NCBI RefSeq assembly: GCF_004745645.1
Contig: NZ_SRMB01000005.1
Coordinates: 372,001 to 436,000, forward strand
Source: Hymenobacter metallicola
GTDB lineage: Bacteria; Bacteroidota; Bacteroidia; Cytophagales; Hymenobacteraceae
Direction: 5' to 3'
DNA length: 64,000 nt
Each line of letters begins with the position of its first letter. Within the stretch, counting starts at the first letter, position 1. The notes under the pieces are model-generated. The model searched no databases. It was not told the DNA's origin and saw only the letters and a program-made list of their open reading frames with translations. The translations under genes were made by a program, and so were the position numbers. Positions 1-8,137 of the stretch are shown in pieces.

Positions 1-714
1 GGGCAAGGTCAGGTTCAGCGTAGGCTCCCCGTTCTGGTAGCCGTAGTGGGCCTCGTTGTAGAGCATGAGCTTGCGGCCGCGCCGGTTCAGGGGCAGGGCC
101 CGGGAGCCGGTGCCGTAGAGGTGCTCTTCGGGCGTGAGCTGAAACGAGACGCCCAGGCCCGCTGGCCCGCCGCCGGTAGTCAGCAGCTGAAAGCCGCTGC
201 TGGCCTCGGTCGTCAGGGCTACCGGGCAGCGCTGATAGCCGATGCGTAAGGGGCTTTTCTGAATCACGACTTCGCCCGGACAATCGAGGTACCAGTGCAA
301 GGCCGCTGGACTGTTGCGGAGGCGGGCCCCCACGTAGGGCTGGCCTTGCACGGGGCCGCCGTCCCAGCCTTCCCCTTTGCAGGAAGGGGCCAAGGACTGC
401 GGCTTCTGCACCACACTCACGGAGGGAATGTCCTCCACCGGCTGCCCCGCCGGAAACTGCTCTACCCGCACCACGCCCTCGGCCCAGGGGCGGATGCGCA
501 GCGTACCGCCGGTAGTAGTGCGGATACGGAGCGTGTGGGTGCTGTCGTCGTAGGTATGACTGCGGTAGTTGCCCAGGCCCCGGGTCGGGGCCTGGGCTTC
601 GCGCCGCGGAAACGGGTCTTGCTCAGGAGCGCTGCTCACGCGCTGGGCCAGGGTCGATACACTCAGCAGAAACAGGCTCAGCAGGAGGCCGGCGCGGCAA
701 AAAAGTGGAAGCAT
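1..714 (-). CDS. GH31 alpha-glucosidase, N-terminal part (runs off the left edge)
   Basis: The reverse strand is open from an ATG at 714 to base 1, giving the first 238 residues of a longer protein. It opens with a signal peptide (MLPLFCRAGLLLSLFLLSVS, then a likely cut after TLAQ), so the enzyme is exported. Residues of about 40-110 look like the N-terminal beta-sandwich of GH31 enzymes, and near residues 195-235 there is the family block EEHLYGTG, LNRRG, YNEAHYGY and NGEP that forms the sugar-binding loop before the catalytic barrel. The catalytic aspartates lie beyond the window. GH31 enzymes release glucose, or xylose in some members, from alpha-linked oligosaccharides. A second, cytoplasmic GH31 gene lies at 8138-10582, so one may act in the periplasm and one inside. 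Exact substrate is unknown. Confidence 0.8.
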   Translation of the reverse strand, partial: MLPLFCRAGLLLSLFLLSVSTLAQRVSSAPEQDPFPRREAQAPTRGLGNYRSHTYDDSTHTLRIRTTTGGTLRIRPWAEGVVRVEQFPAGQPVEDIPSVSVVQKPQSLAPSCKGEGWDGGPVQGQPYVGARLRNSPAALHWYLDCPGEVVIQKSPLRIGYQRCPVALTTEASSGFQLLTTGGGPAGLGVSFQLTPEEHLYGTGSRALPLNRRGRKLMLYNEAHYGYQNGEPTLNLTLP

Positions 715-823
715 ATAGCAGGGCAAGTGGGGGGCCGCAAGATACGGCCTCCGCTACCGGCTCTAGCAACGACCCGCGCACCCAGCCCGTAGAGAGTAGC
801 TCAACCCCTCAATTCCTACGACC

Positions 824-1213
824 ATGGCCCTTTCCTCCGACAACCTCAACGACCACCTCTATTCGACCAATCTGGCGCTGAGCGACCTGTTCAACAACCG
901 CACCTTCGCCCACGACCCCAGCGGCCTGATTCCGATTTTGGACAGCTGGGGCCCACAGCTGCAGAACTCCACTAGCCCCGTGCTCCACACCGCCGCCACC
1001 GACCTGGGCCAGCTGAAAAGCTACCTGCAAAACGGCGACCGGGCCGGCGCCAGCACCCTGATGCAACATTTGGGCGAGCAGGCCTCCCGCGCCGCCAGCA
1101 ACACCCACGACTGGGCCGGCCCCCACCTGCACAATGGCATCGGTGACCAGCTGCGCCACCTGGGCCAGCTGCTGATTATGGCCGCCGGCAACCTCAAATC
1201 CATGGTAGCCTAA
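824..1213 (+). CDS. Small all-helical protein, first of a tandem paralogous pair
   Basis: A 129-residue soluble protein of no family I recognise, with no signal peptide or membrane segment. The sequence is rich in Ala, Leu, Asn, His and Gln and looks entirely helical. Its C-terminal half (QLKSYLQNGD, HLGEQASRAAS, LRHLGQLL, AAGNLK) lines up with the C-terminal half of the next gene (LQQHIQNND, LGEQVTGAADS, LNLLGQAL, NAARQLK), so the two are tandem duplicates 39 bases apart and probably one operon. A 363-residue reverse ORF (809-1900) covers both genes but has no coherent domain and runs through a repeat, so it is taken as the shadow. Function unknown. Confidence 0.65.
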   Translation: MALSSDNLNDHLYSTNLALSDLFNNRTFAHDPSGLIPILDSWGPQLQNSTSPVLHTAATDLGQLKSYLQNGDRAGASTLMQHLGEQASRAASNTHDWAGPHLHNGIGDQLRHLGQLLIMAAGNLKSMVA

Positions 1214-1252
1214 GAGCTGCTTCCGTCTTGCTTTCCACCAAACCCCTACCTC

Positions 1253-1606
1253 ATGGCCACGCCAACCGATAACCCCGAAAACCACCTCAATGCCGCCATC
1301 AACGTGTTGAATGGCAATATTCAGCAAGCCAGCACCGAAGGCCTGAGCAATATTCAGGACTGGATTCGCACCCTGAGCCAGAGCGGCGAAGCCGTGCACG
1401 CGGAAATCCTGCAGGAACTGCGCAGCCTGCAGCAGCATATTCAGAACAACGACGTCGACAGCATCGGCAGCTCCTTGTTTACCCTGGGCGAGCAGGTCAC
1501 CGGCGCCGCCGACTCCCAGACCGAATCCATTGCTACCCGGCTCAACCTGCTGGGCCAGGCCCTGGCCAACGCCGCCCGCCAGCTTAAGCCCGCAGATCAG
1601 GCGTAG
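1253..1606 (+). CDS. Small all-helical protein, second of the tandem pair
   Basis: A 117-residue soluble helical protein, paralogous to the gene just upstream. The best matched stretch is residues of about 55-113, where LGEQ and a LGQ-x-L-x-x-A-A-x-x-L-K ending recur. Both start with a short polar N-terminus containing DN-x-x-[ND]HL. The amphipathic heptad-like spacing of Leu and Ile suggests a helical bundle or oligomer. The gene ends just before an extragenic repeat (1676-1878) that carries a terminator-like hairpin. Function unknown. Confidence 0.65.
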   Translation: MATPTDNPENHLNAAINVLNGNIQQASTEGLSNIQDWIRTLSQSGEAVHAEILQELRSLQQHIQNNDVDSIGSSLFTLGEQVTGAADSQTESIATRLNLLGQALANAARQLKPADQA

Positions 1607-1675
1607 ATTTCTTTTCGCCTTTCCGCCTGCAGCTGGCCCACGCGCAGCCGCGCGGAAGACCTTTCTCACCTGCGT

Positions 1676-1878
1676 AAAAAGCCCTTTCTCGTAGCATACG
1701 GGAAGGGGCTTTCTGGTACAAGGGCGGGGCGTACTTCGCAGAGGACGGATGGCTCCGGCTACCGCCTCGCAAGGACAGGTGAAAAAGGAGCTTCGCGGGT
1801 AAAGGGCGTAACTACCTGCGCAGCGGATGGGTTGACGCCGCTTGATGCGCGGAATGTCGTGCCGCCTCGCAAGGACAG
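1676..1878. repeat. Extragenic palindromic repeat, copy A, with terminator-like hairpin
   Basis: Fills the space between two convergent genes. It holds an inner hairpin at about 1677-1714 (AAAGCCCTTTC paired with GGAAGGGGCTTT), then a right arm at 1735-1777 (GCAGAGGACGGATGGCT, then CCTCGCAAGGACAG), then a degenerate second right arm at 1806-1878 that again ends in CCTCGCAAGGACAG. The same parts recur at 35202-35351 and 37076-37323. It probably terminates transcription from both sides. Confidence 0.8.
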
Positions 1879-1900
1879 AACAGCAAACGCACCACTTCAC

Positions 1901-3622
1901 CTAATACCCCAGGGCTGAGTCGTCGCCGCGGGGGTCGGCGCCGCCTTCGAGGCGGCCGTCGGGCAGTACCCGGATGGCATCTACCCGGCCCCAGGCGTTG
2001 CGCGGGTTGATGCTGTAGCCGCGGCGTTGCAAGGAGTCCGTAACGGCCGGCGTCAGGGCTTCCGTTTCGGCGTCGATGCGGTCGGGTAGCCACTGGTGGT
2101 GCAGGCGGGGCGCGGCCACGGCCTGCTGCATAGTCATGTCGTAGTCGAGCACGTGCAGAATGGCTTGCAGCACGCTGGTGATGATGGTGCTGCCGCCGGG
2201 CGTGCCCACTACCATGTGCAGCTTGCCGCCCCGGGTCAGGATGGCCGGCGTCATGGAGGAGAGCATCCGCTTGCCGGGGGCAATGGCGTTGGCCGTACCG
2301 CCTACCAGCCCGTAGGCGTTGGGCACCCCGGCTTTGGCGGAAAAGTCGTCCATTTCGTTGTTGAGCAGAAAGCCCGCCCCGGCCACCACGACCTTGCTGC
2401 CGTAGGCCCCGTTGAGCGTGGTCGTGCAGCTCACCGCGTTGCCCTGGGCGTCCACAATGCTGTAGTGCGTGGTTTGGTCACTCTCGTAGGCGGGCAGCCC
2501 GGGGCCGGCCGTCACGGCTTTGCTGGGCGTGGCCCGGTGGGGCTGGGTGGTGGCCATGCGCTGCTGGTTGTAGTTCTTATCGAGCAGCTGGGCCACGGGC
2601 ACCCGACCAAAATCCGGGTCGCCGAGGTAGGTGGCGCGGTCGGCGTACACGCGCCGCTCGGCTTCGGTAATCAGGTGCACCCCCGTGGGCGAGTGCCAGC
2701 CGGCCTGCCGCAGGTTGAAGGGTTCCAGCATCTGCAGCATTTGCAGCAGGGCCACGCCGCCGCTGCTGGGGGGCGGGAAGGTCGTTACTTCGTAGCCCCG
2801 GTACTGGCCGTGGAGCGGGCTGCGCCACTTGGGCTGGTAGGCTTTTAAGTCCTGCTTGGTAATGAGTCCTTTGCCGCGCTGCATTTCGGCGGTGAGCAAA
2901 TCCGCGGTGCGGCCCTCGTAAAACCCGGCCCGGCCCTGGTCCCGGATGCGGGCCAGCGTCTGGGCCAGCTCGGCGTAGCGAATCGTGTCGCCGGGCTGCC
3001 AGGTGCCGTTGTCGGCGGCCAGGTAGGCCAGGGCTTTTTTAGGGTTGTACTTGAGAAAAATGGCCCGGTTGGCGTTCAGGCCAGTGGCTTCCTTGGCCGT
3101 GAGGGGCAGGCCGTGGGCGGCCAGGTCCACGGCGGGCTGCACCACTTCGGCCCAGGTCAGCTTGCCCAGCTTTTGGTGCAGGACTTCCATGCCCGCCACG
3201 GTACCGGGCACGCCCACGGCCAGGTGGCCGGCCGTGCTTTGGTCGGGCACCACGTTGCCCTGGGCGTCGAGGTACATGTCGCGGGTGGCGGCGGCCGGGG
3301 CGGTTTCCCGGAAATCCAGGGCGCCTTCCTGCCCGTCGGCCCCGCGGTAGAGCAAAAAGCCGCCCCCGCCAATGTTGCCGGCTACGGGCAAGGCCACGGC
3401 CAGGGCAAACTGCACCGCCACGGCCGCATCGTAGGCATTGCCGCCCCGGCGCAGGATGTCAAGCCCAATGCGCGAGGCGGCCGGGTGGGCCGAAACTACC
3501 ATGGCTTTGGCGGCCGTGACGCCCAGCGCGGCGGGTACCGTAGCGGTGGGCGACGATGGGGTGGAAGCCCGGGAGCAGGAGAGCAGGGCCGCCAGGGCCA
3601 CCACAGGAAGGCGAGTATTCAT
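1901..3622 (-). CDS. ggt: Gamma-glutamyltransferase (glutathione hydrolase)
   Basis: Transfers or hydrolyses the gamma-glutamyl group of glutathione and similar peptides in the periplasm. The protein is 573 residues, the usual length. I chose the ATG at 3622, which gives MNTRLPVVALAALLSC, a signal peptide with a possible lipobox, rather than the upstream ATG at 3655. The sequence follows the E. coli enzyme closely: AMVVSAHP, the GGNAYDAAVA block, GNIGGGGFL, the self-cleavage and catalytic Thr384 in DQTTHYSIVD, then LLNNEMDDFS, SSMTPAI, GTPGGS and HHQWLPD near the C-terminus. Autoprocessing before Thr384 would yield large and small subunits. It stands alone, with the branching-enzyme gene diverging from it. 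Confidence is high. Confidence 0.96.
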   Translation of the reverse strand: MNTRLPVVALAALLSCSRASTPSSPTATVPAALGVTAAKAMVVSAHPAASRIGLDILRRGGNAYDAAVAVQFALAVALPVAGNIGGGGFLLYRGADGQEGALDFRETAPAAATRDMYLDAQGNVVPDQSTAGHLAVGVPGTVAGMEVLHQKLGKLTWAEVVQPAVDLAAHGLPLTAKEATGLNANRAIFLKYNPKKALAYLAADNGTWQPGDTIRYAELAQTLARIRDQGRAGFYEGRTADLLTAEMQRGKGLITKQDLKAYQPKWRSPLHGQYRGYEVTTFPPPSSGGVALLQMLQMLEPFNLRQAGWHSPTGVHLITEAERRVYADRATYLGDPDFGRVPVAQLLDKNYNQQRMATTQPHRATPSKAVTAGPGLPAYESDQTTHYSIVDAQGNAVSCTTTLNGAYGSKVVVAGAGFLLNNEMDDFSAKAGVPNAYGLVGGTANAIAPGKRMLSSMTPAILTRGGKLHMVVGTPGGSTIITSVLQAILHVLDYDMTMQQAVAAPRLHHQWLPDRIDAETEALTPAVTDSLQRRGYSINPRNAWGRVDAIRVLPDGRLEGGADPRGDDSALGY

Positions 3623-3871
3623 CCGGTGAAGATAGGAAAGCGGGCAAGGCCGCACACGGCCGGAACTAAAAAAGCCTGCTGCTCACGGCTTCCTTCGGGC
3701 TGTTGTATATTTTTATAATAGGTTAAAATCTACAACAAACCATGTTGTACGTTTTGCGAAATATGAAAAATAAACAACAGCGAGTTTGTCTTTTGGCCCC
3801 TCGCCCGCCAGGCGCCGCCCTCGGCCAGTTGAATCCTTGAAACCATTGCGGCGTACCGTTACCTTGCGCCG

Positions 3872-3905
3872 TCTGGCGGTAGCTCCGCCGGGAATCGTAG
3901 ATTTG
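3872..3905 (+). promoter_or_regulatory. Bacteroidota-type promoter of the branching-enzyme gene
   Basis: A perfect -7 element TAGATTTG lies at 3898-3905 and a TCTG resembling the -33 TTTG lies 22 bases upstream at 3872-3875. Transcription would start about base 3912, only 15 bases before the ATG at 3927, which rules out the longer upstream ORF start at 3786. Confidence 0.6.
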
Positions 3906-3926
3906 GCCCAAACCTCTCCCGTTGCT

Positions 3927-5969
3927 ATGGAACCTTCCGCCCTGACTGCCGCCCCCGAGCCGCAACTGCCCCTGGTGCAAAATGACCCCTGGCTGGCGCC
4001 CTACGAACCCGTATTGCAGGCCCGGCAGCAGCGCCTGGAGCGGCGCCTGGCCGAAATAACGGCGCAGTGCGGCTCCCTGAGCAAGTTTGCCACCGCCCAC
4101 CAGCGCCTGGGCCTCGTCTACGACGGGCGCCGCCGCGGCTACTGGTTCCGGGAGTGGGCCCCGGCCGCCACCTACTTATCCCTCACCGGCGACTTTAACA
4201 ACTGGGACCGGGGCGCCAACCCGCTGCAACCGGGCTCCGACGGCGTTTGGGAAACCTTTCTGCCCGACAAGGACTACGCCGGCCGCCTGACCCACGGTAG
4301 CCGCTTCAAGGTGCACGTGGGCGCGGCCAACGGGGGCAAGGACCGGCTGCCGGCCACCCTGCGCCGGGCCGTGCAGGACGAGGACACCAAGGACTTCGCC
4401 GGCCAGGTGTGGCGCCCCGAAGCCCCGTTTGCCTGGACCGACCAGAAATTCCGCATGCAGAACTACGTCCGGGAGCCGTTCATCTACGAGGCCCACGTGG
4501 GCATGGCTACCGAGGAGCACCGCCTGGGCACCTACCGGGAGTTTGCCGAAAAGGTACTGCCCCGGGTGCAGGCGCTGGGCTACAACTGCATTCAGCTGAT
4601 GGCCGTGATGGAGCACCCGTACTACGGCTCCTTCGGCTACCACGTCGCCAATTTCTTTGCCGCGTCTTCCCGCTTCGGCACGCCCGAGGACCTTAAGCAC
4701 CTGATCAACGAGGCCCACAACCGCGGCATTGCGGTACTGCTCGATGTGGTGCATTCCCACGCCGTGAAAAACGAAGCCGAGGGTCTGGCCAACTTCGACG
4801 GCTCGGGCGGGCAGTATTTCCACGAAGGGGCCCGCGGCAACCACCCCGGCTGGGACTCCAAGCTCTTCGACTATAGCAAGCCCGAAGTGCAGCAGTTTCT
4901 GCTTTCGAACCTGCGCTACTGGCTCGAGGAGTTTCACTTCGACGGCTTCCGCTTCGACGGCGTGACCAGCATGCTCTACCACCACCACGGCGAGGGCGTG
5001 GCTTTCGGAAGCTACGACCAGTACTTCGGGCCCGACGTAGATGAAGATGCCGTGCTCTACCTGCAACTGGCTACCACGCTGGTGCACGAGCTCAAAAAAG
5101 GCGCCCTGCTCATTGCCGAAGACATGAGCGGCATGCCCGGCCTCTGCCGCCCCATTCAGGAAGGCGGCATCGGCTTCGACTACCGCCTGGGCATGGGCAT
5201 TCCCGATTACTGGATCAAGCTGCTCAAGCACAAGCGCGACGAGGACTGGAACCTGGGCGAGCTGTGGTACACGCTCACCAACCGCCGCCTGGGCGAGAAA
5301 ACCGTGGCCTACGCCGAAAGCCACGACCAGGCCCTGGTCGGCGACAAAACCCTCGCGCACTGGCTCATGGACGCGGCCGTGTACCATAACATGCACCGCG
5401 ACGACCCCAGCGACATCGTGGCCCGGGGCCTGGCGTTGCACAAGATGATCCGGCTGCTGACCCTGGCTTTGGGCGGCGAAGCCTACCTCAACTTTATCGG
5501 CAACGAGTTTGGTCACCCCGAGTGGGTTGACTTCCCCCGCGAGGGCAACAACTGGAGCTACCAGCACGCCCGCCGCCAGTGGTCGTTGGCCGACAACCCC
5601 GACCTGAAGTACCAGTACTTCCAGGCCTTCGACCAGGCCATGATAACCACGGCCCGGCAACGCCGCCTGCTCTCGGCCCCGCCAGCCAAGGAGCTGAATC
5701 AGGACAACACCAACCAGGTCCTGATTTTCGAGCGGGCCGGCCTGATCTTTATCTTCAACTTCCACGTGAGCAGCAGCATTTTCGATTACCGCTTCTTCGT
5801 GCCCCAGCCCGGCCGCTACCGCATCATCCTCACCTCCGACGCAGCTCAGTTCGGCGGCTTCCAGCGCGTGGATGACTCCTTGACCTACGAGACCTTCCGG
5901 GAAGATGAAGTCAACAAGCTGAGCTTGTACGTGACCAACCGCACGGCTTTGGTGCTGGCCCGGGTATAA
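3927..5969 (+). CDS. glgB: 1,4-alpha-glucan branching enzyme, eukaryote-like GH13 type
   Basis: Makes alpha-1,6 branches in glycogen-like glucan. The protein is 680 residues from the ATG at 3927, chosen because a -7 promoter element sits just upstream and the translation before it is not protein-like. Residues of about 60-150 form the CBM48 sandwich (REWAPAA, GDFNNWDR), followed by the GH13 barrel with conserved regions DVVHSHA, FRFDGVTSM (nucleophile Asp344), EDMSGMP (acid/base Glu398) and YAESHDQALVGDKT (Asp467). The text around these motifs (SMLYHHHG, GIGFDYRLGM, KMIRLLTLALGGEAYLNF, GNEFGHPEWVDFP) matches plant and animal starch-branching enzymes rather than classical bacterial GlgB. Family assignment is secure; the eukaryote-like placement is by eye. 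Confidence 0.93.
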   Translation: MEPSALTAAPEPQLPLVQNDPWLAPYEPVLQARQQRLERRLAEITAQCGSLSKFATAHQRLGLVYDGRRRGYWFREWAPAATYLSLTGDFNNWDRGANPLQPGSDGVWETFLPDKDYAGRLTHGSRFKVHVGAANGGKDRLPATLRRAVQDEDTKDFAGQVWRPEAPFAWTDQKFRMQNYVREPFIYEAHVGMATEEHRLGTYREFAEKVLPRVQALGYNCIQLMAVMEHPYYGSFGYHVANFFAASSRFGTPEDLKHLINEAHNRGIAVLLDVVHSHAVKNEAEGLANFDGSGGQYFHEGARGNHPGWDSKLFDYSKPEVQQFLLSNLRYWLEEFHFDGFRFDGVTSMLYHHHGEGVAFGSYDQYFGPDVDEDAVLYLQLATTLVHELKKGALLIAEDMSGMPGLCRPIQEGGIGFDYRLGMGIPDYWIKLLKHKRDEDWNLGELWYTLTNRRLGEKTVAYAESHDQALVGDKTLAHWLMDAAVYHNMHRDDPSDIVARGLALHKMIRLLTLALGGEAYLNFIGNEFGHPEWVDFPREGNNWSYQHARRQWSLADNPDLKYQYFQAFDQAMITTARQRRLLSAPPAKELNQDNTNQVLIFERAGLIFIFNFHVSSSIFDYRFFVPQPGRYRIILTSDAAQFGGFQRVDDSLTYETFREDEVNKLSLYVTNRTALVLARV

Positions 5970-5989
5970 CAGGGTGTTAAAGCAGTCCG

Positions 5990-6349
5990 ATGAAAGATAT
6001 GCTACTGAGTGCTGTGCTGCTAGTAGCAGGATGTTGCTGCCTCTTTATTCTGGTGAAGGTAGCAGTTGCAAAAGCGCGGTTTGTTCAAGCATTACAGAAA
6101 GCAAACAGTCAGATGGAGGCTAACGAGCAAGTGGCAGATAGCTGTGGTGTTACTAGCTCTTTATACGAGCTGGAGGTAAATTTTCTGCGTGATGAAAAAG
6201 TGCTGATACTAGAAGCTTACCGAAGCACCGCAGCATACGATTCACTTATAGAATCCTATCATCTGCTGCTAGTCAAATGGTTGATTTGCTTTGCGGCCTC
6301 GGGTATGGTTATGATGGTCGCCTTACTGGCAGTAGTTGACCTCTCGTAG
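5990..6349 (+). CDS. Small AT-rich membrane protein with two membrane segments
   Basis: A 119-residue protein with a hydrophobic N-terminus (residues 4-26, LLSAVLLVAGCCCLFILVKV) and a second membrane segment near residues 92-116 (LVKWLICFAASGMVMMVALL), with a polar, partly helical middle containing one more Cys. No family recognised. Codon use is clearly richer in A and T than the neighbours (many CTA, GTA, AAA, GAA and AGT codons), which hints at transfer or a fast-evolving gene. It begins 21 bases after the branching enzyme, with no terminator between, and ends before a strong bidirectional terminator, so it may be co-transcribed with the branching enzyme. Confidence 0.65.
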   Translation: MKDMLLSAVLLVAGCCCLFILVKVAVAKARFVQALQKANSQMEANEQVADSCGVTSSLYELEVNFLRDEKVLILEAYRSTAAYDSLIESYHLLLVKWLICFAASGMVMMVALLAVVDLS

Positions 6350-6377
6350 CCTTCTTGGCCCCGGATACTTTTGCAGC

Positions 6378-6409
6378 AAAAAAGGCCGTCGGTACCGACG
6401 GCCTTTTTT
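6378..6409. terminator. Perfect palindromic bidirectional terminator
   Basis: AAAAAAGGCCGTCGG followed directly by its complement ending in TTTTTT, a 32-base palindrome between convergent genes 5990-6349 and 6418-6891. The A and T runs at both ends let it work in both directions. Confidence 0.9.
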
Positions 6410-6417
6410 GTTGCTCC

Positions 6418-6891
6418 TTAGCTCAGCTTTTTGCCCGCGCTAATCAGTTCAATGGACTCCTTGATGCGGCGCAGGCGGGTGTCGGGCTTTTTGGCCCGCT
6501 CTATCCACTGCACGTACTCGCGGCGGTAGGGGTAGGGCAGCTGGTCGAACTTGGTCCGCCAGCCCGACTGCGCCAGGGCCCGCTCCAGATCCTGTGGTAA
6601 TTCAAACGAGGCTTCCTCCGTGTCGAGCTGCACTACCACGTCGACCTCGTGGCCCCAGGTTTTGTCGATGGCCCGGCGGATCTGCTTGCCCACGGGCAGC
6701 ATGTACTCGCCGTCGGCGTTCTGCACCAAGGTCAGGCGGAAGGGAAACCCGTCGATGGTGCCGCGCACGTGAAACGGGGGCTTCTGCTGGAAGGTCTCGC
6801 CGGGCGCGAAGGGAATCAGAATCTGCACGCCACCGTCGGTGTCATCCAGCTCCAGGGCGGCGGTAAAGCGTTGTTCGAAAGAATCGGACAT
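6418..6891 (-). CDS. DUF1905 / YdeI (OmpD-associated) family protein
   Basis: A 157-residue soluble protein. Residues of about 5-95 match the DUF1905 beta-barrel-like domain (FTAALELDD, PFHVRGTIDGFPFR, LPVGKQIRRAI, GHEVDVVVQLD) and residues 97-155 match the YdeI/OmpD-associated helical tail (ELPQDLERAL, FDQLPYPYRREYVQWIE, AKKPDTRLRRI). Proteins of this family are widespread in Bacteroidota; some are annotated as bacteriocin protection proteins, but no biochemical role is firmly known. The gene is 29 bases downstream of the half-glycosyltransferase gene and probably shares its transcript. Confidence 0.85.
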   Translation of the reverse strand: MSDSFEQRFTAALELDDTDGGVQILIPFAPGETFQQKPPFHVRGTIDGFPFRLTLVQNADGEYMLPVGKQIRRAIDKTWGHEVDVVVQLDTEEASFELPQDLERALAQSGWRTKFDQLPYPYRREYVQWIERAKKPDTRLRRIKESIELISAGKKLS

Positions 6892-6920
6892 GAAAAAGGG
6901 AATGCTGTGGGGCGCGCCGA

Positions 6921-7943
6921 TTAGGTGCGGGGAGTCACATGGGTCAATGCGTCGTTGATGGCGGCCGTGTCGTCGGCATCAACTACCCGAATTCGGGTCG
7001 CGGGAAGATTGTAGAAGGAAGCCAGGCGCTGGGCCACGGCTTCCGTGTGGGCCAGCACCAGGTCGGCCCGGCGCAAAGTTAGGCGTTCCAGCTCCAGAAT
7101 CCAGCCCCGGTCGGCGGGCGAGTCGCGGTCGGCGGCCAGGGACTGCACGTGCACGACCAGGGGGCGCCCCGTGGCCTGGCGAATTTCCAGCGCCGCCAGC
7201 CAAGCCGGCCAGGCCGCGGCATAAATCACCCCGAACGGCTGACTCACGGCCAAGGGCGTGGCAAACCGGGCGTACTGAATTACGCGGAAGTTTAAGTCTG
7301 CGTCCTCGCCCGAGCTGTCCAACGATTGCAGGGCTTGCACCAGCGAAACCTGGGCCGCGGCTTGTTCGGTAGCTGGCGTGGCGGCTACCGGCTGGCTGCT
7401 CGGGGCCGGGGCGGCCTCCGAATCGGCGAGAGTCAGGTTGTCTGCGGTCTGGTGGGTAGCGGCGGCCTCGTCCGGACCGATTTCGGCCGTGGCTTCGGCA
7501 AACTCGTCCTCATGCAGCAAACCTGGGCTGGCTGTTGCAGTATTGGCCGGCGCCAGATCGGTGGGAGGGGGCGTGCCCGGCGTCGCGGGAGCGGCCAGGG
7601 CCACGGCGGTGCCGGGCAGCGTAGCGGCAGCAGGCTGCCAGCTGTTTGGGGGCGGCATGCTAGCGCCGGCGTAGGGGGCGGCCGGGGCCTGCCACGAGCT
7701 GGCGGAGGCCGCTGGGCGGGTAGTGGCCGCTTGGGCCAGCCGGGCCGCACTCAGCAGGTTGAGGCGAATAATTTGGTCGGCCGACGTCAGCGCGGCCGAA
7801 TCGGGTAGGCGGGGTACAATGGCCGACACGGGCGTGTGTTCGGCCAGCTGCCGCGAAAATTCCAGGGCCGGCGTGACGGAGGCGGCCGCCTGCGCCGCTT
7901 CATCCCAGCCCAGCAGTAACACGTTGAGAGGAGGATGTTCCAT
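6921..7943 (-). CDS. Glycosyltransferase GT-B N-terminal-half protein with long Ala/Pro/Thr linker
   Basis: A 340-residue protein whose ends resemble the acceptor-side Rossmann half of GT4/GT5 glycosyltransferases. Residues 6-70 begin with a beta-strand and turn (NVLLLGWDEAAQ) and contain a second strand (VSAIVPRLP). Residues 70-215 are an unstructured stretch rich in Ala, Pro, Thr and Glu. Residues 220-330 give the recognisable core: FRVIQYARF, FGVIYAAAWPAWLAAL, RPLVVHVQSL, LERLTLRRADLVLAHTEAVA and YNLPATRIRVV. The protein stops where the second, nucleotide-sugar-binding half should begin, and no remnant follows before the next gene 29 bases on. It may be a degenerate or regulatory relative of glycogen synthase, fitting its place between branching enzyme and glucosidase. 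Catalysis alone is unlikely. Confidence 0.65.
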   Translation of the reverse strand: MEHPPLNVLLLGWDEAAQAAASVTPALEFSRQLAEHTPVSAIVPRLPDSAALTSADQIIRLNLLSAARLAQAATTRPAASASSWQAPAAPYAGASMPPPNSWQPAAATLPGTAVALAAPATPGTPPPTDLAPANTATASPGLLHEDEFAEATAEIGPDEAAATHQTADNLTLADSEAAPAPSSQPVAATPATEQAAAQVSLVQALQSLDSSGEDADLNFRVIQYARFATPLAVSQPFGVIYAAAWPAWLAALEIRQATGRPLVVHVQSLAADRDSPADRGWILELERLTLRRADLVLAHTEAVAQRLASFYNLPATRIRVVDADDTAAINDALTHVTPRT

Positions 7944-8079
7944 GAGAATCAGGCGGGTAGCGCGGAAATAGAAGCGAAAGAAAAAGGGCTTGCAAGGGCC
8001 CCTAGCAGGTTTTCAGGCGTTGGAACGCTAATGTTAGGCAAATTTCGCGGGAATCGTTTTTACATTGCAGGCTTAATTG

Positions 8080-8110
8080 TTGGGCTTCCGGCTGGGCCGG
8101 AGCTATTTTG
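8080..8110 (+). promoter_or_regulatory. Probable promoter of the GH31 glucosidase gene
   Basis: TATTTTG at 8104-8110 resembles the -7 element TAnnTTTG and TTG at 8080-8082 lies 21 bases upstream as a -33 element. The predicted start is 20 or so bases before the chosen ATG at 8138. Confidence 0.45.
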
Positions 8111-8137
8111 CCTACCTCTCCCCACACGACACACCCA

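Noticed and set aside
809-1900. 363-residue ORF on the minus strand
   Set aside because: It is the antisense of the two small helical genes, has no domain, and runs through repeat copy A; the forward genes are paralogous to each other.
4176-5765. 529-residue minus-strand ORF
   Set aside because: Antisense of the branching enzyme, Val/Gly/His-rich as expected for a shadow in GC-rich DNA.
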